A stretch of 64,000 nucleotides of DNA from Omphalotus guepiniiformis. Taxonomy: Eukaryota > Basidiomycota > Agaricomycetes > Agaricales > Omphalotaceae. The number at the start of each line of letters is the position of its first letter. The stretch's first letter is position 1. Shown here in pieces: positions 57,883-64,000 of the stretch. The notes below the pieces were generated by a model, which saw only the letters and a list, made by a program, of their open reading frames with translations, was not told the origin of the DNA and made no database searches. The stretch spans positions 1 to 64,000 of the forward strand of contig JAQOOI010000051.1 in NCBI GenBank assembly GCA_028554645.1, written 5' to 3'. A program made the translations under genes and the position numbers.

Positions 57883-58941
57883 TCAGTTCATTGAGGTCCG
57901 ATGAAAATTTTGAGAGTCTCCCTCATTTTTCACAGGGACACTCGCAGATTTCTGTGTTTCAGGGACAAGCTTTGGTTCACCAGGAATATGTTTAACCTTG
58001 ATTCCTCTACCTCTGTCATATGTTCCCATTGTACACTTCATTCCACTGTTTGGATCTGTAATGGTGATCTCTTGTTCTCCAGTTTCAAAGTTTCTGACTA
58101 CACTGCTTGTTAACACATCAAATGGTCTTCCCAAAAGAACATCATAAGGCACTTTATCTATTATGTGAATCTGCATATAGATAGTTATTTCTCCAAAGGT
58201 AAATGGTACATTTCTTGCTAGTCCCCTAGTAGCCTGTAATTGACCATTTGCACTTTGCATATGGATCACAGTCTCTGGGTCCCATCTTAAACCAAGTCCA
58301 ATAGCTACTCTTGTATCCATGGACACGATTTGAGAACCACTATCAACTACTGTCTCAACTTGTTGATCAGAGTGATTAATCTTTGGGTAGATTGCCTTTA
58401 GACTGTCAGTCTGGCTGGCTACTATAATGATCTTGTTCCTCTCATCTGGAGGTACATCTTTCTGATACTGGTCCACAACATCCTTGTGTACCACTGAGCC
58501 TTTCTTAAGGTCATCTGTGTCTTCATCTAGGACAATAAACACATCTTCCCTTTCATAGGCCATATCTTCAATAAAGACCATATAATTTGCCTGTACCAGA
58601 TTGACATCTTCTTCTGGTAGAATACCATCAGGATCATCTTCATCCCTTACTTCATGAACAAAAGCCTTTACAGGACGCTTATACACTCTGTTGTTCTTCA
58701 ATTTTCTCTGCATAATCTTCTGAAGTGCCGGAGATATAGCAATGAGGTCCCCACTACTTATATCTATCTCAGATCTAAAGATTTTGTCTGCAATTTCTTC
58801 TGCTAGACCCGGTTTGAATAGTGAGTTTCTAAGCTTGAAATCGGGCTCAGATTTACGCGGAGGCTTTGTGTATACAATAGCATTCCTTGTATCATTACTC
58901 ATTCCATCTTTTAGTTCCAGATTGAGCTCCTTCAGTCTCAT
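57883..58941 (-). CDS. Retroelement aspartic protease
   Basis: 352 residues. The active site is D200-S-G202 in VVDSGSQIVSM, and the retropepsin flap/C-terminal signature DVLLGRPFDVL follows. The N-terminal 150 residues are acidic and of unknown role. The frame opens just after a stop near 58970, so Met 58941 may not be the real start: the upstream 128-residue frame (59281-58895) looks like the same protein in another frame. It overlaps the pol frame by the interval between the slippery site and the stop at 57883. Confidence 0.85.
   Translation of the reverse strand: MRLKELNLELKDGMSNDTRNAIVYTKPPRKSEPDFKLRNSLFKPGLAEEIADKIFRSEIDISSGDLIAISPALQKIMQRKLKNNRVYKRPVKAFVHEVRDEDDPDGILPEEDVNLVQANYMVFIEDMAYEREDVFIVLDEDTDDLKKGSVVHKDVVDQYQKDVPPDERNKIIIVASQTDSLKAIYPKINHSDQQVETVVDSGSQIVSMDTRVAIGLGLRWDPETVIHMQSANGQLQATRGLARNVPFTFGEITIYMQIHIIDKVPYDVLLGRPFDVLTSSVVRNFETGEQEITITDPNSGMKCTMGTYDRGRGIKVKHIPGEPKLVPETQKSASVPVKNEGDSQNFHRTSMN
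57904..57910 (-). promoter_or_regulatory. Candidate -1 frameshift site, protease to pol
   Basis: Read on the minus strand in the protease frame, the codons CAA AAT TTT contain the heptamer A-AAT-TTT, which fits X-XXY-YYZ. Slipping back one base enters the pol frame, which stays open to the integrase end. The protease stop is 20 bases downstream. A stimulatory structure was not tested. Confidence 0.55.
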
Positions 58942-59281
58942 TTGACCTATTCTGGCTCCCTACAGGCATTCCCTTTGGTATAGGTGGCCTATCTATTGCC
59001 TTTACATGATCAAACGGACGGTTAGATACTCTCCGTGCAACATCGTTGTTATTTTCAGAGGGAGATTCAATCTCCTCAGTGTCAGAATCAACGGGTAGTT
59101 CAAAACGAACGGGCTCTTTTCTCATAGCAGGGGGTCTGTATTTCTCCCTTTCAGATGGTCTTAGTGTAGGTAGTAACACTTCAACTCTCTTTTTCTTTAC
59201 AAGTTTATTTTCCTCAGGAGATTGACCTGTTTTGTGAGAAGGATTCTGAGTATATACAGCTTCTTCACCAATCTCCTTCAT
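58895..59281 (-). CDS. Protease-region upstream frame (128 residues)
   Basis: Encodes a basic/acidic stretch (ENKLVKKKRVEVLLPTLR, then ELPVDSDTEEIE) with no known domain. It begins nine bases after the gag stop and overlaps the protease frame by 47 bases. Gag can enter it by a -1 slip at 59293-59299, because the frame is open across the gag stop. Getting from here into the protease frame would need a +1 shift, an intron or a repaired indel. I read it as the N-terminal part of the protease protein. Confidence 0.5.
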   Translation of the reverse strand: MKEIGEEAVYTQNPSHKTGQSPEENKLVKKKRVEVLLPTLRPSEREKYRPPAMRKEPVRFELPVDSDTEEIESPSENNNDVARRVSNRPFDHVKAIDRPPIPKGMPVGSQNRSNETEGAQSGTKRWNE

Positions 59282-59289
59282 TGGAAACT

Positions 59290-61203
59290 CTAGTTTTTCG
59301 ACTCAGAGTTGTTTTCCCCTCGTTTCAGAATCTGCTTAGTTTCAGATTTAGCTGCTGGTGCCAGATTCTGCAAAGTATTGCAAACCTGACTGAATTGAGC
59401 AACAAGGCTGTTGATAGCATCTAATGAACTACTTTGAGAGGGACCTGCTATAGCAGAATCCTCATCCTCAAAAGCATACAAGTTCTGGTCAACATGAGAG
59501 GAAGGTTGTTCCCATCCATGTCTTTTGGCAATTTCCTCAATCTTCTCCTTCTTAGACCGAGTATCAGATGGATCAGCTCTTGGCCAATATACTCCATCTT
59601 TCAATGCCCATTTACCAGCACTATTTTTGATCATCCACCCCAACCTGATAAATCTAAGTTGATGTGGACAGTCCATAGATCTATGTCCAGGCTCATCACA
59701 CATATAGCAATTGGAGTCAGCATGAGTATTGTTATTCACAGATGACATCTGGGACGATCTTTGTACACTATTGTGTCCATTAGAGTTCATTCCAGGTCCA
59801 GATTGGGAATTTGGAGCATTCATGTTCATCCTAACTGAGCTAGAAGTTGCTTGGGTCATTTTTGCCAAGTTAGCAACTGTCTCAGATAGCTTTGCAAGAG
59901 CTGCCAGATTCGTTTCCTGGGCTTGTCTAATCTGGTTAAACTGGTTCTGGTGACTATCCACTGTTGCAGACAATTTCATTGCCCACTGATCTGGTTCTGA
60001 CTTCACAGTAGATGCTACTTGGTAAGGATCATATAACTTCCTTGTAGCATTCTGCTCAGTTGTTGGGAGTATCCTAGAGTATCCTTCTGCCAGATTTGGA
60101 CCATTCAAGAATAAACCAAAGTTGTATCCCCCTGCTCTTTTTACAGAACAGAGTTTTTCAGCCTCAGACATTACATCTTTCAGAGTAAAAGGGTCATCCT
60201 CTCTCTGAACTTGTAAGTGGCCATTGATCACTTTGTTTTCTAAGCGGTCCAGAAGTTTCCTTCTGAAGGGTTCATCTAGGGCACTCAAGAAACCAGCTAC
60301 AGCTTCTGAGTTTGATACTACAGGTGTAGTACCAGAAGATAGTTTCTCATACTCAATCTCATACTCTCTTTTAAATGCCATCAGTTTCTGAATAGCACCA
60401 AGCACTATGAGCTTATATGCATCAATGATAGCATACAATCTTTGTCTAGATCCCAGTCCTCTATCTGCAGATTCAGGGAAATTTTTCATTAATGCCTCTT
60501 TGAAAGCATCCCAATCCAAATCTTTAACAGCTTGAAGCCGTTGAAACTCTTCACGGGTATGGAACTCCATGTATCTGAGTGCCAACATCACTTTAGCCGC
60601 ATCTGTTTTAGTTCCGGTTGACACAAAGATGCCTTCCAGCTCTGCCAACCATGCAACCAATTCAGATGGATGTTTCTTATCGAAGATGGGGGCCTGCTTA
60701 GAGACTTTAGGTAGTTTCTCATTTTGCAACTCTTTAGCTGCAGGAACAGGAATCTGCATTCCTGTTGCATTTCCAAAAATGAAGATCTCTTCCATCTCAA
60801 CAGGTCCTTGGGTAGGTCCTTGTTGTTGGGGAGCTTCATTCCCAGTAGCATTGTCATGAGTAGACATATTGTTTCTCGGGTTCCTTATTATTTTAACAGG
60901 GATTCTTTTATGTGTCAAGGCAAAATATTGAGGACTGTTAACAAAGTTCCTCTTATTTTTCTTGTATCTAGCTGAGAGTTCAGATAAATCTGGAGGTGTA
61001 TTCCGTTCAGGAATCGTACTTAGGGACGAAAGAGACGAAAGGGAACTTGAATCTGGTTCAGGTATGACTTCTTTCTCTTTTCCTTTGGAACTTTTCCTTC
61101 TGGATGACTGGTTCAGTGACAGTTCTTCTGTTCCAGCTCTCTCAGAATTCTTAGTCTTTCTAGGACGTGTGTTTCTCTGTGAGCTGCTAATTTTGACAAG
61201 CAA
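59290..61203 (-). CDS. Gag polyprotein with CCHC zinc knuckle
   Basis: 637 residues. The N-terminus is Ser/Arg/Lys-rich. A capsid-like helical domain (about 150-330) contains LVAWLAELEGIFVSTGTKTD and ALRYMEFHTREEF. The nucleocapsid knuckle C499-x2-C502-x4-H507-x4-C512 follows, then an acidic C-terminus. It binds and packages the element RNA into particles (family knowledge). It is the first gene after the 170-base leader with the primer-binding site, and its frame ends in AAA AAC TAG. Confidence 0.9.
   Translation of the reverse strand: MLVKISSSQRNTRPRKTKNSERAGTEELSLNQSSRRKSSKGKEKEVIPEPDSSSLSSLSSLSTIPERNTPPDLSELSARYKKNKRNFVNSPQYFALTHKRIPVKIIRNPRNNMSTHDNATGNEAPQQQGPTQGPVEMEEIFIFGNATGMQIPVPAAKELQNEKLPKVSKQAPIFDKKHPSELVAWLAELEGIFVSTGTKTDAAKVMLALRYMEFHTREEFQRLQAVKDLDWDAFKEALMKNFPESADRGLGSRQRLYAIIDAYKLIVLGAIQKLMAFKREYEIEYEKLSSGTTPVVSNSEAVAGFLSALDEPFRRKLLDRLENKVINGHLQVQREDDPFTLKDVMSEAEKLCSVKRAGGYNFGLFLNGPNLAEGYSRILPTTEQNATRKLYDPYQVASTVKSEPDQWAMKLSATVDSHQNQFNQIRQAQETNLAALAKLSETVANLAKMTQATSSSVRMNMNAPNSQSGPGMNSNGHNSVQRSSQMSSVNNNTHADSNCYMCDEPGHRSMDCPHQLRFIRLGWMIKNSAGKWALKDGVYWPRADPSDTRSKKEKIEEIAKRHGWEQPSSHVDQNLYAFEDEDSAIAGPSQSSSLDAINSLVAQFSQVCNTLQNLAPAAKSETKQILKRGENNSESKN
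59293..59299 (-). promoter_or_regulatory. Candidate -1 frameshift site at the gag stop
   Basis: Minus-strand G-AAA-AAC directly before the gag TAG (59292-59290). The A-site codon AAC in an A-run is the part shared with retroviral gag-pro shift sites. A -1 slip would read through into the frame of 59281-58895. The first base is G instead of A, so efficiency is uncertain. Confidence 0.45.
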
Positions 61204-61355
61204 ACTCTAAGTTATAAAACTTATAGATGGTTCAACAACTTCAAGGAAATTGTTGCTAAGTGAGGAACAGGGCAAAGTTCAACACAGAAAAGTCCAGATT
61301 TATTTCCAGACACGTGTAAATACACAGATAGTTCAATTATCAAGTCTAAAGCCAC

Positions 61356-61373
61356 CCCTCGCGGTGGGCTCCA
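61356..61373 (-). other. Candidate primer-binding site
   Basis: Two bases after the 5' LTR end (CTACA), the minus strand reads TGGAGCCCACCGCGAGGG. It begins with TGG, as expected for pairing with a tRNA CCA end. The tRNA was not identified. Confidence 0.6.
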
Positions 61374-61375
61374 GA

Positions 61376-63220
61376 TGTAGTGACTATGAAATGAACGAGA
61401 GAGATACTCAAATGAGCACAATCCAACTCAAATCAAAATGATGTAGGGTGAGGTGTGACTGGCGTTGTCAGAGATTCCGCACAGTTAGACGCAACAATTG
61501 AACTTCGAATCTGCAGGGTTACAGATGTCTTTATCTCAATCTGGGTGAAAAATGGCAGAGGGTATCTCAAAACACAAGATTCAGACAGAAGGTAAGGGTG
61601 GTTTTCAGGGTTCAGGAGGGATTCAGGACAATCAATCTCGATGTTTAAACTCGATCCAATGGTCAGACAATGCAGGGAACAGTTTCAGATGCAGCACAGA
61701 CAGTTTCAGCAGGCAGATTCAGCACAGACAGAACAGCAGTTTCAGCAAAGATTCAGTATCTCTTTCAATTTATCTGCCACAAGGGACTTTACAGAAGTTT
61801 TCACAACTGGATATTTCTCGAACTGAACTCTAAAGAGCCAGGCTATATTTCGTCTAAGAAGGTTTTCCTGCTTTGGCTTGTAGCTTTGGGCAGTACTTGC
61901 TTAAGAAAATCTAAATAGATACTCTGTAAGCTATATATACTAAATCATAAAATCAAACATATATCTCGAAATTAAAAGAGTAATCTGAACAGTAAATGAG
62001 TCAAAAGTAAGTAAGTATCAATTGAGCAGAGATTGGATTCTTTTTAGGTAGTTTTCTAGGTAATTTTCCAGTTAGATAGTCAAAATGTAGGAACTTTGGG
62101 TATAGATTGGTATAAAAACAGAAATATATCGCTTTGTCCGCGTTCTAGGTGTGTTAGGGCGTACCCAGGGTATCTAAATAAAGGTCCAGATCCTGTAAAT
62201 AGCAACCAGTATCCTGACAGGTGACATTCTCCTTAGTGCATTGCAAATCTGGTCCCCTATAAGTTTCTCCAAAATTGGCACATTCTCCTCTACTAGGGCA
62301 GCATTAGGAGTTGTGTAGAAGCTCTAGAGTTTATCTAGACCATGCCTCATCGTTTCTATCAGCCACCGTAAGGTACAGTAACTGTTTATTTCAAGTTTTA
62401 CCCCTATACATCTCTTTTTGGTCAGATTTGTACTCAGGTTATATTTCTTGTTTAGGATAGCTCTCAGCTTCTCCTAGGACAGTATTCTATCCCATAGTTT
62501 CGTCTAAGACCTCCAATTAGAGTGCCTTTGTCTTTCCATCAAGTTCAGAGGGTTACTGAATTTCAGAGAGATACTCAGATCCAGAGAGATACTCATTTTC
62601 AGTATCTAACTCCTTCCAGCATGAGTATTGAGTATCTAACTCATTTGTGCAGATGTAACTTTTGAATCTACTTCCATTATTACACAGATTGGCATTTCAT
62701 CTCAGTGACATTATATCCACATAGTACTCAATGTACAATATTTCTCTGGTAATACAATCTTCAAGATTGCCCATATTCTCAGCATTCAATCTTATAGTGC
62801 CAACTTAGTTAGCAAGACCAGCTGGAACTTTTGATCAGTCCAAAGGACTTAGATAGTTGTTCAATTGAAGTGAAAATCCATCAACCCCTTGGATTACAGT
62901 CAACAACACTTGGTAGAGTCTCTAGTTATTAGAGGGTGGGTCTGACCAACTCAATCTGGTATGGAACATTGGAATTCCAACACATCTGGAGAGGCATAAC
63001 TAGTATCTCTTTGTATAACCCATTGGTCACAGTTGCTTAGTACCAGATTCAGTACTGTAGCAAACACTACACTTAGGTATTGTGAGTACAAGTATGTTTC
63101 ATGTCTTAACTAGCAGTCTGGGGTGACTCTAGTCCTTTATGTTCAGTTTCCAATGCTTGAACATTCCATATTTACTTCAATCTGATAGATTTCAGTACTG
63201 AAAGGCTTTTTGACGCAACA
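61376..63220 (-). repeat. 5' LTR of the complete element (LTR-B)
   Basis: 1845 bases with the same termini as 46690-48533. About twenty scattered differences between the two were seen by eye. It should contain the promoter for gag-pol on the minus strand. Confidence 0.92.
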
Positions 63221-63224
63221 CCGG
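63221..63224. other. Target-site duplication (right), CCGG
   Basis: Partner of 46686-46689, directly after the GCAACA end of the LTR. Confidence 0.8.
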
Positions 63225-64000
63225 TGATGAAGATTTTAGGCGGATGATGCAGGAGTTTCTTACCACTAGCATGGCTGGTTTTACTAACATGGCTAGGGCA
63301 TTTAATACACAGGCATCCGCGGCTCCGGAGAGCAAATTGCGCTTGAAGGAGCCAGACGTTTTTGACGGCTCGGATCCGCGGAAGCTCCGAAACTTCATCA
63401 TTTCCTTGGCCCTTCACCACTCAGATCGGCCTCAATATTTCTCTTCCGACGATCGTAAGATCACTTTCGCGCTCTCTTATTTGTCTGGATCAGCTCTGGA
63501 ATATTTCCAGCCAGAGCTACTGAACCCGGATCCGGACGATCCTCCGGCATGGATGGTCAATTATCAGGCCTTCATGCAAGAGCTGATGGAAAATTTCGGA
63601 GAGTACGATATGGAAGCGGAGGCTGAGCAACGCCTCAGTGGACTCAAAATGAGGGATACGGATCGAATCCGTAATTACAATGTAAAGTTTGGAGCCTACG
63701 CAGCAATGGTTCTTTGGGATCAAGCTGCTCTACGCTGGGCCTATTATCAAGGTTTGCCATCTCGTATTAAGGACGAACTAATGAGGATCGAGTATCCAAA
63801 AACCTATCAGGGGACCAGGAAAGAGGCCACCAAGATTGATGCTCGTTACTGGGCTCGCTCTGCTGAAAAGCAGCGAGAACAACGGACGTCTGGTGGAGGC
63901 TCCGGGAACTCTGGAAGTGGCTCCTCCACTTCACAATCTGGCTCGCAGAAGAAGAAGAGTGGCAATCCCAACAAGCCCTCCTCTTCCTCTAACAACCGCT
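63225..64000 (+). pseudogene. Gag of element D, capsid part (continues past the window)
   Basis: Open to the window end. DEDFRRMMQEF is followed by the Ty3/Gypsy capsid domain (LKEPDVFDGSDPRKLRNFI, ITFALSYLSGSALEYFQP, FGEYDMEAEAEQRLSGLKM, YYQGLPSRIKDELMR) and a Ser/Gly-rich linker (SGGGSGNSGSGSSTS). It is in frame with 46136-46689 once the inserted element is removed. The zinc knuckle and pol of D should lie beyond 64000. Confidence 0.85.

Larger units (their letters stand above)
46690..63220 (-). mobile_element. Complete 16.5-kb LTR retrotransposon with antisense genes
   Basis: A minus-strand Ty3/Gypsy-type element: 5' LTR 61376-63220, primer-binding site about 61356-61373, gag 61203-59290, protease region 59281-57883, pol 57847-53804 (reverse transcriptase, RNase H, integrase, the Ty3 order), polypurine tract 48546-48534 and 3' LTR 48533-46690. 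Between pol and the 3' LTR lie about 5 kb holding two plus-strand, multi-exon genes (48839-51369 and 52209-53602). The LTRs differ at about twenty positions by eye over 1845 bases, so the insertion is fairly recent. It is flanked by CCGG duplications and inserted into the gag of element D. A +1 frame break in the protease region is the only apparent defect. Confidence 0.9.

Overview
This is nuclear DNA of a basidiomycete fungus, most likely an Agaricomycete. The genes are broken by many short GT-AG introns, mostly 48-60 bases, and the mobile elements belong to families common in mushroom genomes (KDZ transposases, DIRS/Ngaro-like and Ty3/Gypsy retroelements, DDE transposases).

Left third (1-18.3 kb): ordinary gene-dense host DNA. 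In order: a KRE6/SKN1-type GH16 beta-glucan-assembly protein (minus strand), divergently paired over about 140 bases with a large membrane GT2 glycosyltransferase; an alpha/beta hydrolase (minus) containing 13- and 17-base microexons, divergent from translation factor eIF3 subunit L; an epsin (ENTH) gene; and an RRM protein resembling nucleolar Nop8. I resolved exon structures for all of these. The epsin is the exception: two of its splice junctions do not keep frame.

Middle (18.3-44 kb): a graveyard of mobile DNA. It holds a DDE-transposase relic, a truncated Ty3/Gypsy chromovirus, a DIRS/Ngaro-like reverse transcriptase fragment, several copies of two related LTR families (called LTR-A and LTR-B here), a decayed KDZ transposase, a 243-base fold-back element, a second DDE relic, pieces of unknown multi-exon genes, and a roughly 2-kb minisatellite whose orientation flips inside the array.

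Right third (44.4-64 kb): three nested LTR insertions. An LTR-B copy (44399) is interrupted by a Ty3/Gypsy element called D here (from 45562). D's gag gene is interrupted by a complete 16.5-kb LTR-B element (46690-63220). The inner element is flanked by a 4-base duplication (CCGG), and cutting it out restores D's gag reading frame. It runs on the minus strand: 5' LTR, primer-binding site, gag, protease region, pol (reverse transcriptase, RNase H, integrase), polypurine tract, 3' LTR.

The most interesting feature is what lies between pol and the 3' LTR of this element. Two intact genes with 10 and 7 exons are carried on the strand opposite to gag-pol. All 15 introns are canonical and keep frame. 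A diverged relative of the first gene sits in the same position beside the LTR-A copy at 35 kb, so the accessory gene looks like an inherited part of this retroelement lineage. Introns on the antisense strand cannot be spliced out of the retroelement's genomic RNA, which would explain how they survive retrotransposition. The element also has candidate -1 frameshift sites at the gag/pro and pro/pol junctions, a second polypurine-like tract in its middle, and a recurring 13-base motif.
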